Shown here piece by piece: positions 34,248 to 52,022 of a stretch of DNA of 64,000 nt. Numbering within the stretch: position 1 is the first letter of the stretch; every line of letters starts with the position of its first letter. The notes below the pieces were generated by a model. That model saw nothing but the letters and a program-made list of their open reading frames with translations. It ran no database searches and had not been told where the DNA came from. The translations under genes were made by a program, and so were the position numbers. The DNA lies in contig CAOLHI010001657.1 in NCBI GenBank assembly GCA_948474755.1, positions 186,001 to 250,000 of the forward strand, written 5' to 3'. Source of the stretch: Ctenosaura bakeri. Taxonomy: Eukaryota > Chordata > Lepidosauria > Squamata > Iguanidae.

Positions 34248-36551
34248 CGTACATGCTATGTGTTGTTGGAGCTTGTTCTAAGATTTGCCTCTGCAGCAGT
34301 AAAACAGGGGTGGTGATAAAACAATTCAGGTCAGTTCTGATCAAGAGGATGTCTAATTCAGAGTTTATTCATATTTGCAAATATTTTGGAGTGATTCTTC
34401 AACTGAGGCCTATCTGCTCATCTAGAACAAACCCATACCTTCCAGCTTTTCAGAGATGAGAACTGGGACACATGTAGTCAAGAAGTATCAGAATGTGGTC
34501 AAGATAGCAAAAATTATTAACAAGAAAGAGCTCAAGCTAGGAGAGACTGCAGCAGTTTGTTTTGACCTGAGTCTATAGGGAAGGGCAAGATTCTGTCCCC
34601 TCCTCTCCTCCTTGCAGTGTTAACTGAGCGCAAATTGCTTTTTCACTTTCAGTTCAGTTTGCAGCAATTGCAGTAAACTGAGGACAAAGGGGGAAAGTGG
34701 GAAGAAGTGAGATAAACTGGAATATTTTAAATGAGACGACAGAGGATTAAGTAGGACTCTCCCTGCTAATCAGAACAGTTGGAGAGTATGCAAACCTCTC
34801 CAGAGAATTAGGATTATTATCCTAGATCCATCCACATTAGATCAATGCAGGCACTATGAGGTCCTCCTTAAACTGTTGATCTATAACTCTCATAATCCCT
34901 CACACTTGTCTGTGCAGCCTAGGATTAGTGGAAGTTGCTGGAAGGGCCACCTGTTCCCCTGATTTGCATTTGGTAATACCTGACAATCGCTCTTTAAAGT
35001 AAATGGAGATAACAGTTTCCCATGTACATGTAAGCTCAAGCAGGCCTCTCGGACCAAACTAGAACTTACTACTGAGGTGCCATTTGCTGAACTGCATTGT
35101 GAAACTACTTGTAAACTCATTTATTTGTCTGTGACCTTTTATCAGCTTGACTATGCAGATTATTGGCTTCCACACACTATTTCAGTAAATGTTTATATTC
35201 TTGAAGGGTCTTCTAGCATTTGTGGATATGGCACAGGGCTTGCATAAACCATGACCTAGCTAGAAAAGACATACACAAGAACATTATGGTGCAAGTTGTT
35301 GACCTTCTTAAAGATTAAAATGGGTATTGAATTCTTACTGTTATGAAACATGGATTGAAAACATGACCCAGGTGAAAAGAAACAGTATTATTTTATTAAC
35401 ACAGGCATGTATAAAAGAGAAATGAGTTATAAAAATTATGCTATCACTTAAATAGTAACAATCAAAAGAGCCTGGGGACAATGCTGGAGAAAGAAACAAC
35501 TGGGGTTTACAGACATTCTAATTTTTGTTCTTGAGAAAACAAAATATTAAGGCACAGATGAGCAAAGTGTTGTCATTCAGACATTGGGCTCCAGTTTCCA
35601 GTATTCTTCACCATGTGCTACGTTAGCTAGGGCTGCTGGGACTTGCACTCCAATAACACCTTTTCACCCATTCTAAGAAAGCCTTTACCAATCTGGTGCC
35701 CTCCAAAGGTGTTGATCCAGCTGCCTGAGAATAATGAAAGCTGTAGTTCAACACATCTGGAAATATGTTGGAGAAGGCTCCAAGTACTGGCCACCCAATT
35801 CGATAAGACATGACAAAGGATATTGGCTGGATCATGCCCTGCTGTGGTTAATGTTAAAAAATGTTTCCATAGACAAACCACACCATCACATTTGAACTTA
35901 ACACCAGCAAGCAGTTACCTTGCAAATGAATTAATTACTCAGTAGAAGATAGCTTGTGCTGGAATCTCACTAAATCATATGCCAAATCAATTATATAAAA
36001 AGTTGTGTTTGTTAACAACTTTAGTTTGTTCACATGCAAACCTCTTTAGATGGAGATAGCACTGAAAACAAACTGACTGGCAAGCTGTAGAGGTAAGTTT
36101 GCATATTTGTAAATGTAGTGGGGGATCCCACAAACATATTTAACATCCTTATTAGTTCACTTTGGCTATCAGATTTCTGTGCGGTGGCTGCATGTTTGTC
36201 ACCCAGCAGGGAAAAGAAGGCCAGAAAGGCAGAGACAAGGGAGAAAAACAGCAATGGAGATCAGTACAGTGCAGCAGGTACAAAATGTGGCTGCAGACAA
36301 CTTAGCCTTGACATTATCCAGAACACCAAGAGGGAATGTCTATATTTGCCGCAGCTCCAGTCAAAGATGAGCTGTGAGATGAAATCCAGAGCACATTAAT
36401 GCAATGGTGAAATGAACCAGAGGACCTGAATTAGAATGAGCAGAGGTTTTGCAGCGTACAGTGGTTGGAGGAAGACAGTTGGAGGGTAACACCAATTGAT
36501 AGTCTCTTAATGGTCAAAAAGACACTTGCAGGCGTGTTTAAGATCCTCAGC
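34248..36551. other. Flank between DIRS element and IFITM5 last exon
   Basis: AT-rich, including the IFITM5 3' UTR at its right side. A palindromic MITE remnant lies at about 35680-35800 (aatctggtgccctccaaagg and an inverted partner). A minus-strand AATAAA is seen near 35390; whether it serves IFITM5 is unclear. Confidence 0.45.
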
Positions 36552-41824
<5,273 letters not shown>

Positions 41825-43099
41825 TGTGGTGCTGAGGCACACCTCCGTCTCTGTCTATATATAAACCAGGGAAATTACAGCCGTAGTTTTACTGTGGTTA
41901 TCAGAAATGCCTTTCTGGGGCTGAGGGAAATATTTGGTTTTCAATCCTGCCCTCACTCTCTTGGACAAGGAGTACTTTTTATAACCAAGTAGTTGGTTTT
42001 GGCCTACCCCCAACCCACAGAACTGGTCAGTAATTCAGGCACATGTGGCTTCAAAGGCATCCAAGGCAGATACAACGTTCAGCAAGCTGCAAGGTGCTAC
42101 TTACACACTTATGCTACAAGTGTTCTCATATGTGAGAGACCTTCAGATCAGTGGGCAGCAATGCATATCTTGTAGCTGATTGTACCTTACAGAAGGAGAA
42201 ATGTCGCCTGGTTATCCCCCTTTCTGCTATAGTGTCTCCCCTGCACATTTGGCCTGTTTTCCTGGGCTGTTGAACCATCTGTTTCATGTAGATTGAAAAG
42301 TATAGGTGAGGCCATTGGCCAAGCTAGATATGCTGAAGATGATCTGCAATTAAATCTCTTGAAATACAGATATATACACTAAAGCTCTGCCTTTGATCAA
42401 AGTAGCAGTGTTGGTACAGGGACTTCAGTACCGCTTAATCTTTTCTCTCATCTTATTTCCCTGATTAAACTCAGTTGCCCAAAGCCACTAGTGGGGTAAG
42501 GGGGAGATAACGGTACCTCTGTTTGAACTCTGGCAGCAGTGGCAGTTTTCAGCTCCAGCGGTGTGATGAATCTGCTTGGTGTTTAATCTGCACTTGCAAG
42601 GAGACAGCCAAAATGTTGAACATCAGAACCATCAGATGCTACTGAGAACAGCTTAGATCAGCAGAGAGAGTTTGGGGGAGGATGTGAGACACACACACAC
42701 TGGCACAGTGCCTGTGTTCCAACAAAAATCTGACACCCCCCATTCCCGTTCTGATTCTTTTTTTTTTAATGTATGACTCTCATGCATTATGACTCTTTAG
42801 CTCTACTATGTAGCCAGAGCAATGCTGTTGACATTGAGCCACAAGAGTCAGGCCCACATTAAATAGCACTCTGGATGAGGGGTGCTCCCAGTTGGTTCTG
42901 CAGGGTGCTAAGCAGTACTTACAATGCAGGTGGGCAAACTGTGTCCCTCCAGATGTTGGACTGCAGCTCCCAGCATTCCTCACCAAGGCTGTACTGGCTA
43001 AAGCTGGGAGTTTGATAACATTTGGAGGGTTAGCCTTTGTTCAACTCCTGGATTACAATCTTCGTTGTATTTGCTCTGCTTATATTGCTGGACACTACA

Positions 43100-43294
43100 G
43101 CCATTTCCACACTAGACTATTATAGTGCTATTATTCCACTTTCAACGTCCTATGGAATCCTGGAGTTTGCAGTTTAGGGAGGGGCCTCAAAGGGGCCTTA
43201 AGCAAAGGCCCGTCCCTAAACTGCAAACATTAGGATTCCATAGGATGTTGAAAGTGAAATAATAGCACTATAACAGTCTAGTGCGGAAATGGCC
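43100..43294. mobile_element. Palindromic hairpin MITE (diverged copy)
   Basis: The arms gccatttccacactagacta and its inverse at 43275-43294 extend to the centre near 43187 with scattered mismatches. It belongs to the same family as the elements at 51821-52022 and 60148-60327. Confidence 0.8.
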
Positions 43295-45059
43295 TACATC
43301 AGCCCTTAGTTGATTTTTTTTCAACAAAAAGGAATGAAATCAGTGGCAGAGCTTGGAATGTGTGGAGGGGGGCAGGATGGAGCGGGGGCACAGCAAGCGG
43401 GGGCGTGGCCATGGTGTCTGGGGGTGTGGCTGTGGCAAGTGAGGTGTGGCCACAGTGTATGGGGGTGTGGCTACAAACTGGGATGTCCTGAAAACATTGC
43501 CGCCTCCCCCCGTTCCTACGTAACTGAATGAAATCAACTGTTAATTGAAGAAGCAAAAGATTAAGTGGTTCTTAATCTTTTATGGGTTGCAGATTCCTTT
43601 GAGAATTGAAGGAAAGCTATTCATGCTGTTCCCAGAAAAAATTACATGTACTGGCATTCTATTAGTGACTTACAAAGGTATAAGCCCAAACTGCATCCAA
43701 GTAGCTCACTTTTCTAGTAGCTGCAGAAGTCAGAATTTTCTAGTAATAGAACAGCAACCTCCCTCCCTCCCCCAAACCCACCTTTAAACTGCTGCAGCTC
43801 TCACCAATACAGACACTTAATGACCAATGAAGAGTGAGTTGGGGATGGGAGGAAGTAGAACAACTTCGAGTTCCTATAGTTGGACATAGAGTGGCAGGCA
43901 TTCTCTGGGACCTTCTAGGGATCCTCCCAAGGTCCCAGAAGAATATGGCCATGATTCTATATTGCAGTCTCTGTTGCATAACTTTGTGCATTCTCAGCTC
44001 CATAGCAGAGGTGCTACAGAACTCTCCTAATGAATTGTGAAGTTGTGTATCAGGGCAGTGGCAGAGTCTCCTGGTGTGTATTGGGTTCTCCTGATGCACA
44101 TCAGCATCACTAGCTGTTGTACAGATGGGCATTGGGAGCACCCAATGCATGTTGGTCCCAGTGCCGTAATAATGTCATGGCAGCCCTTTGCCAAATACTA
44201 ACATTGCAAAATTGCTCAGTTCTATTTCTCACAGATGTAAATCCACTTACAAAGACACAAGTCTCATACTGAATTCAGCTGACATCACTGCATCCAGGTA
44301 TAGGAATATAGCTGGGTGTTTCTCCACAATTCCCCTCTGCTCTCCAGCCGTTAGTAAATTGTTGCATTGTGGGGGAGGGTGGCATCTGCAGCAGCATAAT
44401 GGTGAGTGGGTGGGTGGGTGGGAGGGAGGAGGGGACTTTTGCCCCTGTAGAACTTTGCCACATGTCTCCTAATCCAGAATCACAATCATACACAGCCAAA
44501 ACTTTGCATGCAGTTTATTTTATTATGTGGACAATTGATTTTCCTTCCTACTCTGGAATGAAAGAAATTATAACAACACTTGAAAAGACTAAAAATGTGG
44601 CCTTAAAATGTTCATAACCAGGAGTAATTCAAAGTTATAGGAGTCAGAAAGAAAGAAAGAAAAACCTATTTTGCCAGCAGTTCACAGACCCCTCCCCCCA
44701 GAAGAAACCCATCCATGGATCTCCTATAATACTAACATGTTTCCAGACAGAACTGCAACCTAAGAAAGCTCATAACCACAGCCTTGCGGTGTGCTCCTAA
44801 GGGCAAAGGAAACTGGACATCCAGCAAGGTGGGTCCAGCTTTTCTGTGTTTTACAGGATATACTATGGCTGCACAAAATCTCCAAAAGCAGAGTGGATCA
44901 CTTTAATTTGTAAGCTGCATAAACTTAAAGCTAGATTATTTATTTAGCACATGTTTAAAGGAAGGTTGTCCCTGCCAATTAAAATAGCCATCACTGTGGT
45001 CTTATGTCTGACAACTATTCTTTGGCCCAAATAATGAAAAGAAGGAATAAAATGTCATA

Positions 45060-45210
45060 GTGACAGGCTCTAAGGTGAACCTATGAGAGGGTCTTCTGGG
45101 GGCTGAGAGCATTTGATGCATCCAAGGTCATCCAGAGGGTTTCCATGGCCAAACAGGGAATCAAATTCTGGTCTCCAATGTTGTAGTCCAATGCTCAAAC
45201 CACACTGGCT
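45060..45210 (-). repeat. Sauria-type SINE fragment
   Basis: Reverse-orientation fragment with ggggctgagagcatttgatg and gttgtagtccaatgctcaaa; the 3' tail is absent. Confidence 0.6.
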
Positions 45211-45271
45211 TGTATCCATAACTGTTTAACAGAAGAGGTGTTTACTTTCTTCCACATAATTAAAAATTTTG

Positions 45272-45472
45272 TTCTTGTGGGCTCTGAAGTCATTTCCAAC
45301 TTAGAGCAACCCTATCCTAGGATTGTCCTGGCAAGATTTGTTCAAAGGAGGTTTACCATTGTCTTCTTCTAAAGCTGAGAGAGTGTGCCCAAGGTCAGCA
45401 GGGGATTTCCATGGCTGAGTGTGGACCTCAGCTCTGGTCTCCAGAACTCTAAACACTATACCATGCTGGAAC
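45272..45472 (-). repeat. Sauria-type tRNA-derived SINE
   Basis: Reverse-orientation SINE with the BovB-like tail (gaagtcatttccaacttaga on +) at the left, and the head ending at ccatgctgg. It lies 60 bp from the previous fragment in the same orientation. Confidence 0.7.
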
Positions 45473-45515
45473 CATTTCTTCTATTGGTCATCTTATGGAA
45501 CACTGAGGCTACATA

Positions 45516-45953
45516 CAATCAGTCCTCCACATTTGTGGATTTACTTTCATGGATTTGATTATTTGCAACTTTCTCCAACCTCTTCCCCTCCACCTCAGGC
45601 ACTTCTTTTCCAGGGCAACCTTCCTTCTCAGAGGCTCAAATCAGGCTGCACAGCCCTTTAAAAACCCACCTCTGGTCCTCCACCTCCTCCACTGCCAGCC
45701 AGCTAAGGATGGCTTGCAGCCCAATTTCTCAGCACCACAGACCGTCTCTTGGTGCTCCCCCTCACTCAAGGAAGGAAATGGTTGAGAAAGGAAGTATAGG
45801 GCCACCATGCAATCCTGGTTTGGATCCTAGGTGCCCATTCTCCCCACCATGCCTTAGCCTCCTTCCCACAGACACACATTTTTATATTTGCGATTTTTCC
45901 ACTTTTGTGAGGGCCCTGAACCCTGAACCCTAGAGAATGTGGAGGACCCACTG
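45516..45953. mobile_element. Tigger/pogo-like MITE with TA duplications
   Basis: It starts caatcagtcctccacatttg and ends agaatgtggaggacccactg, inverted, with TA on both sides (45514-45515, 45954-45955). Confidence 0.7.
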
Positions 45954-46146
45954 TATATGCAGGCTCTGTTACAAAAATGGTTTTACAAAGAAGTTCATAA
46001 AACACCTGTTAACAGCGGTATAAGTAGAAAGTTCAACTTCATGTCCCCCTCCCCATCTCCTTTTCTTTATCTATGCCTCCACCCAGTGGCTATTCGAAAA
46101 AATGCAAGAAATTTGGGCAAAAAGGAGAATAAGGCAACATTTCAAG

Positions 46147-46545
46147 CAGGGGTGGGCAAAATGTGGCCCGTGAGCCACGTGTGGCCCATCAGCCCCAAAG
46201 TGCAGCCCCAGGAGTCTTGTTGTTTTCTTTGAATGCTCCTGCTCCTCTCTCCACCCCTTCTTGGCTGGAATCCTGCTTCAAATACTCTTTGTTCAACCCC
46301 TTCAAAACTAATCTTGTTGGTTCCTTCCAAAAGCTATCACCCACTTCCATCCACACTTGCTTGAATCCTTGCTTTAAATCCTCATTTCTCAATGCCCTCC
46401 AACAAAAATCTTGTGGGCCTGTCCAAACACTCCCACCTCTTCTTCTTCAAAAGAGTCAGATAATCTCCTTCTGTAATTTTTTTTTAAAGTGAGGCCCTCA
46501 AATAGTCTCACGTGCTACTAGGTCCACCACACTTGCCCATTCCTG
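46147..46545. mobile_element. hAT-like MITE
   Basis: Ends caggggtgggcaaaatgtgg and the inverse of cacacttgcccattcctg. Flanking octamers atttcaag and atctaaag match at six of eight positions, as expected for a diverged 8-bp hAT duplication. Confidence 0.65.
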
Positions 46546-46858
46546 ATCTAAAGCAAGGGAAGGACTCAGGAGAATGTAGGACCCTCCAACTAACATTGGA
46601 CTGCAACACCATCTGGATGGCCGATTTTTGTGTCATTTTGTGAATAGAAGTCTACTTCAGAGGTGTGAAAAGTTATCCTGAGCAGATAAGTGTATAAATG
46701 TATGGATTCAATGAACAAAATATGTAAGCTATGAGATCAAAAAAAAAAAAATGAAATGCAAAACCACAGGCTGTGGTACTGCTCTTCAGTTGTCAATTTA
46801 TGTAAAAAAAAAAATTAAAGCCACCATTCTCAAAGAAGTGTCAAAGATCTCACAAACA

Positions 46859-49312
46859 TAATCATAGAATCATAGAAATGTAGAGTTGGAAGAGACCACA
46901 TGGGCCATCCAGTCCACCCCCTGCGATGCAGGAACACCCTCAGAGCACTCCCGACAGATGGCCATCTAGCCTCTGCTTAAAAACCTCCAAGGAAGGAGAT
47001 TCCACTACACTCCGAGACAACATATTCCACTGCCAGACAGCCCTGACTGTCAGGAAGTTCTTCCTGCGGTGCAGGTGGAATCTCCTTTCCTGCAGCTTGA
47101 ATCCATTGCTCCTTGTCCTGGTCTCTGGAGCAGCAGAAAACAAGCCCTCTCCTTCCTCTATATGGCATCCCTTCAAATATTTAAACATGGCTGTCATGTC
47201 CCCTCTTAACCTTCTCTTCTGCAGACTAAACATACCCAGCTCTCTAAGTCTATCCTCATAGGGCATGGCTTCCAGGCCTCTCACCATTTTGATCGCCCTC
47301 CTCTGGACTTGCTCCAGCTTGACCATGTCCTTCTTGAATTGGGGTGCCCAGAACTCGACACAGTATTCAAGATGAGGTCTAACCAAAGCAGAGTAGAGTG
47401 GTACCAGTACCTCCCTCGATCTAGCCACCGTACTCCTTTTGATGCAGCCAAGAATTGCATTGGCTTTCTTGGCTGCTGCATCACACTGCTGATTCATGTT
47501 CAGCTTGTGGTCTATTAAGACTCCTAGATCCCTTTCACACGTACTGCTGTCCAGCCACTTGTCCCCATCCTATATTTCTATATTCCATTATTTCTGCCTA
47601 AGTGTAGGACCTTACACTTCTCTCTGTTGAATTTCATCTTGTTAGCCTTGGCCCAGCTCTCCAATCTATCCAGGTCATTTTGAATTTTGATCCTGTCCTC
47701 TGGCGTATTAGCAACCCCTCCCAATTTGGTGTCATCTGCAAATTTGATGAGCATGCCCTCTATTCCTTCATCCAAGTCGTTGATAAAAATATTGAACAGC
47801 ACTGGGCCCAGGACAGAACCCTGTGGCACCCCACTAGTCACTTCTCTCCAGGATGAAAAGCAGCCATTCGTGATCACCTTTTGGGTTCGGTCGGTCAACC
47901 AATTACAAATCCAACTAACGGTAGCCCTATCCAGCCCACATTTTACTAGCTTCTTTGCAAGAATGTCATGGGGAACTTTGTCAAATGCTTTACTGAAATC
48001 GAGATATGCTACATCCACAGCATTCCCTTCATCTATCAAGCTAGTAACTCTATCATAAAAAGAGATAAGATTTGTCTGGCATGACTTATTTTTGAGAAAT
48101 CCATGTCGACTTCTCGTGATTACCATGTTGCTTTCTAAGTGATTAGAAACTGACTGCTTAATGATCTGCTCCAAGATCTTTCCGGGTACTGATGTCAGGC
48201 TGACCGGGCGATAATTATTTGAGTCCTCTTTTTTTCCCTTCTTGAAGATGGGGACAACATTTGCCCCCTTCCAGTCTGCTGGAACTTCTCCTATCCTCCA
48301 AGATTTCTCAAAGATTAAAACAAGCGGTTCCGAAATGATCTCTGCCAGCTCTTTTAATATCCTAGGATGCAATTCATCCGGCCCTGGAGACTTGAATTCA
48401 TCCAGTGTGGCCAGGTATTCTTGTACCACCTCTCTACCTATTATGTGCCTCATTTCCCCTGCTTCCTCACCTGCTCCCCAACCGCCAGGTTGAGTGCTTG
48501 TATCCTTCTGGGGAAAAAACTGAGGCAAAGAAGGTGTTAAGCAGTTCTGCCTTTTCTCTTCCCCCTGTTAGTAATTTGCCATCTTCTCTGTGCAGCGACC
48601 CTACGTCTCCTTCTTTTTCCTTTTGCTGCAGACATATTTTAAAAAGCCCTTTTTATTGTTTTTAATGTCTCTGGCCAGCCTAAGTTCGTTCTGTGCTTTA
48701 GCCTTTCTGACATCCTCCCTACATCTCCTGGCGACTTGCTTAAATTCTTCTTTGGTGGTTTCCCCCTTCTTCCATTTCCTATACATGTTTCTCTTAACAC
48801 TTAGCTCAGCTGAGAGTTCTTTAGTCAACCATTCTGGTTTCTTCAGATGCCTTCCATTTTTCCACCTTATTGGCACAGTTTTAGACTGTGCCTTCAGTAT
48901 CTCCCTTTTAAGGAACTCCCATGCCTCCTGAACTCCTTTCCCTTTCACTGTTCCTGACCACGGAATTCCAGCCAGCAGCTCCCTAAGTTTACAGAAGTCC
49001 GCTTTTTTAAAATCTAAGATGAGTGTCTGGCTACACTTATCTTCTCCTTCCCACTGAATGCCAAATTCCAGTAGGGCATGGTCACTCTCCGCTAAATATC
49101 CAACCACTTCTACCTTATTAACAAGGTCATCCCTGTTGGTCAGGATCAGATCTAGAATATTTGATCCCCTTATGGCCTCTTCCACCTTCTGGACCGTGAA
49201 ATTGTCTGCAAGACAAGCAAGAAACTTGCTGGACCTTGCTGTCTTGGCAGAGTTTGACTGCCAACATATATCCAGGTAATTGAAATCTCCTATTATTACT
49301 GTATCTCTCCTT
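46859..49312 (-). mobile_element. 5'-truncated CR1 LINE with few disruptions
   Basis: The 3' end carries the CR1-type octamer repeat (atcatagaatcatagaa on +). Reading on the minus strand gives the end of the endonuclease (about 49312-49010, GSNILDLILTNRDDLVNKVE), the linker, a reverse transcriptase at 47578-48528 ([63 protein letters not shown]) and the C-terminal part at 46940-47497 ([16 protein letters not shown]). Frame breaks occur near 49185-49200, 48530-48600 and 47500-47578. The catalytic FADD is preserved, but the endonuclease start is missing, so it is dead on arrival. Confidence 0.9.
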
Positions 49313-51820
49313 TTTGAATGAAGATCTTTTCTTAAATAATGGGGGGGGGAATGTATCTCCAGCTTTGCATTCTAGATGGTTCTTTATCTCTTGGGAGCCG
49401 ACATAACTGAGTTTATACTTCTGTTGGCAGCAGGACAAAGTTCCTTTTACCACAGTAGTTTTTCTCTGCAATCTCATCCTCCCTCCTCTAAAGGAGATCT
49501 ATCTCACCCTATATTTTTCCTATCAGTATTTGCCAAAGTGAATGGCAGTTCCCTTTCCCTAGTATAGCATGTTCTTCCATCCCTGGTGGTATTTCTTTTG
49601 CCTTCTTATTGGCTTTCTCTCCTTTGTCTTCTTTCTGGGCAGCATTTCTCCCCCTTTCCCCAATGATTCCTAACAGGGCCCAAGACCATGGGACTTGGAG
49701 TAGAGGTGGTGCCATTCACAGAGAGTGTATATAGAAGAAAAATAGTGGTATCCTCTCTGACTGTCATGATATAGCTGGGACAGTCCTGATTTATCCCCTG
49801 ATGCCTCACTTTTTCAGCTGCTTTAAAAATGTCCTAGTTTTTAATCTCCCTTTCCCATTTTTCCCCATTGCCCTCAGCCTACTTCAAGTACTGCAAACTG
49901 AGACCCTTTCTGCACTGTACCTTGTCCCATAGTCTTCTGGTCATGATCCAACAGTGCCTCTGCCAGGATGGGATTACAATGGGAATGCTCCACTCCACGT
50001 GTGACCAACTGCCTCCAGAAAGGAGCATGACTGACACACGCTTCCCTTCCACAGCCCAGCCAGGCTCTTTCTCAGGCTGTGCTGGGGAAGGAAGTGCCTC
50101 CATCATGCTTCCTGCTCTTCTGCGTGGCAGGTAAGTACAGGAGAGTCACACAGTCATGGGTCATTGATGTGGAAATCCTGTCAATGATTTACTCCATGCT
50201 CGCGTTGGCTGGAGATAGCAGAAGGACAGGGCTGCAGCTACGTCTTGTGGAAGCATCACTGCAGTCCTGCTCCTCTCATTTCCCTGTGCTGGGATGCAGG
50301 CCTCCTGTGGAAAGGGCCTAAGTTCAAAGTGCAAAAGTAGTTTGCATTCTATTAACTCAATAAAGGAGAGAGAAGGGGGTAGCCCTTCCCAGCAGAGTCA
50401 AGCAAAAGCAAAGTGCTACAGCCTCTGCTAGCTTGTGCCTTACTTCATTTCTAACTTCTGTCATCCTGAGTACATTCTGGTGCTGGTATGTCACACACTT
50501 CCTGGTTTTCATCTGTGAAATGTTGGAGGTTATGTGGTAGTTGTATGTAGCCAGCCTGGTGTAGTGGTTTGAGCATTGGATTTCAACCTTGGAGACCAGG
50601 GTTCGATACCTTGCTCGGCCATGGAAACCCACTGAGTGACCTTGCGCATGTCGCATACTCTCAGCCTCAAAAAACTCCATGATAAGTTCAACTTAGGATC
50701 TCTCTAAGTCGGAAATTTGAAGACACACAACAATGACAATGTGGTAGTTGTAACTGTGATTTAATAAATATAGTATGCAGTGAATCTATAGAAAAGAGAC
50801 GGCTTTGTTTCCAAACCAGTACTGAGGCTGAGTACATTTTCTCCTTCATCTGTGAACAACTCTGATTCGTTCTCACGTGGAAACAGTAAGATAGTGCAGT
50901 AGGGATATACATACTGAGGGCAAAATTGTCTCAATCTTACCTGACACTGCTTGCATCCAACCACCACTAATGGAGACCTCTTGGGCAACAGTGGCCCTCT
51001 TTCTCCAACTACAGCATTCCTGGGGGTTGGAGAAGTGTGGGAAGAGTGTGTCTTACTTCCTCTTGGCCTCACTGCTACATTGAGGGAAGGATGGGGATGG
51101 AAGAACAGGTATGGCATTGCTTTTTCTCTCCTCATACCAATGGAACTTAAGAAGACGCATGTGAGGACAAACTGAAGGCCTATGTAAATCTAGCATCCTA
51201 TTCCCACAAGGGACAACCAGATCATTATGGGAAGCCCACCAGCAAAAATGTTGTGGGGTGAGTGGATAGATAGCAAGCAGAAAGGAGAGAGAGTAAGGAT
51301 GTAGAAGTAGGAGTAGGGTGAGAAAAGGAAGCTCTCAGACTTTTCCCCTTCCCTGGTCCCTCTGGCGTGATGTTTCGTTAGTGTGTAAGGGCATACAAAG
51401 ATAGTTTTGAATATTTTGGCTGCTTCCCATTAGCATGGTTTCTACAGCCATTGTCAGTAAGTAACAGCTTTGATTATACTGCCAATCCAAAGTAGAATGT
51501 GTGGGGTTCTGTTACTGTTTTTCCCAACGTCAGAGTGATAAGGATGAATTCCATTCCATTTGCATTGCATAACAAAGACGGGCTCTCCTTTCTGTTCTTG
51601 GCTGGGAGCAGAGGAGGATCAAACTGCAAGGTTATTCAGCTGCCAAGAAATTTTCACTATTTGAGGCACAGTCTGGAAAAACATTTCCACCTATGACCTT
51701 TGCTGCTTCCATTGTTTATTTACTTTATTAAACATGCCAGAAAGTAGAGTTACTTTGCACATAGTGCTGCTGTTGAAACTGTTGATTATAGAAGTAACAT
51801 TGGAGACATTGTAAACCTCT
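49313..51820. other. Intergenic stretch right of the CR1 element
   Basis: No gene recognised. It has a G-run at 49342-49350, a SINE at 50549-50733 and a possible element bounded by accctttctgcac (49908) and tggaaagggcct (50308), too unclear to classify. Confidence 0.45.
50549..50733 (+). repeat. Sauria-type tRNA-derived SINE with recognisable B box
   Basis: A head agccagcctggtgtagtggt is followed by the B box gggttcgatacc, the middle part and the BovB-like tail aagtcggaaatttgaagaca. It is the clearest tRNA-like head of the eight copies. Confidence 0.8.
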
Positions 51821-52022
51821 GGCCATTTCCACACTACACTGTTATAGTGCTATTATTCCACTTTCAACATCCTATGAAATCCTGGGGTTTGTAGTTTAGG
51901 GAGGAACATTTAGAATTCTCAGTCAGAAAGCTCTTTGGCTTTTGTAAACTGCAAATGCCAGAACTTAACAGAATGTTGAAAGTGGAAAAATAGCACTAAA
52001 ACAGTGTAGTGTGGAAATGGCC
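51821..52022. mobile_element. Palindromic hairpin MITE
   Basis: Starts ggccatttccacactacact and ends with its near inverse (agtgtagtgtggaaatggcc). The centre carries a tttagaattctcagtcagaa block that also occurs in the Helitron-like copies. Confidence 0.8.

Larger units (their letters stand above)
41825..46146. other. Intergenic stretch upstream of IFITM5
   Basis: No gene recognised. It holds the hairpin MITE at 43100, two SINEs, a Tigger-like MITE, a minisatellite at 43383-43470 (gggggtgtggct-like units, about three copies) and a G-rich (GGGT)n stretch near 44398-44425. Confidence 0.5.

Noticed and set aside
36118..36399. Plus-strand open frame antisense to the IFITM5 3' flank
   Set aside because: No homology or splice context; it opposes the gene and looks like chance.
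50549..50640. A tRNA gene
   Set aside because: Only A- and B-box-like blocks remain and the sequence continues into a SINE body; it cannot fold as a cloverleaf by eye.
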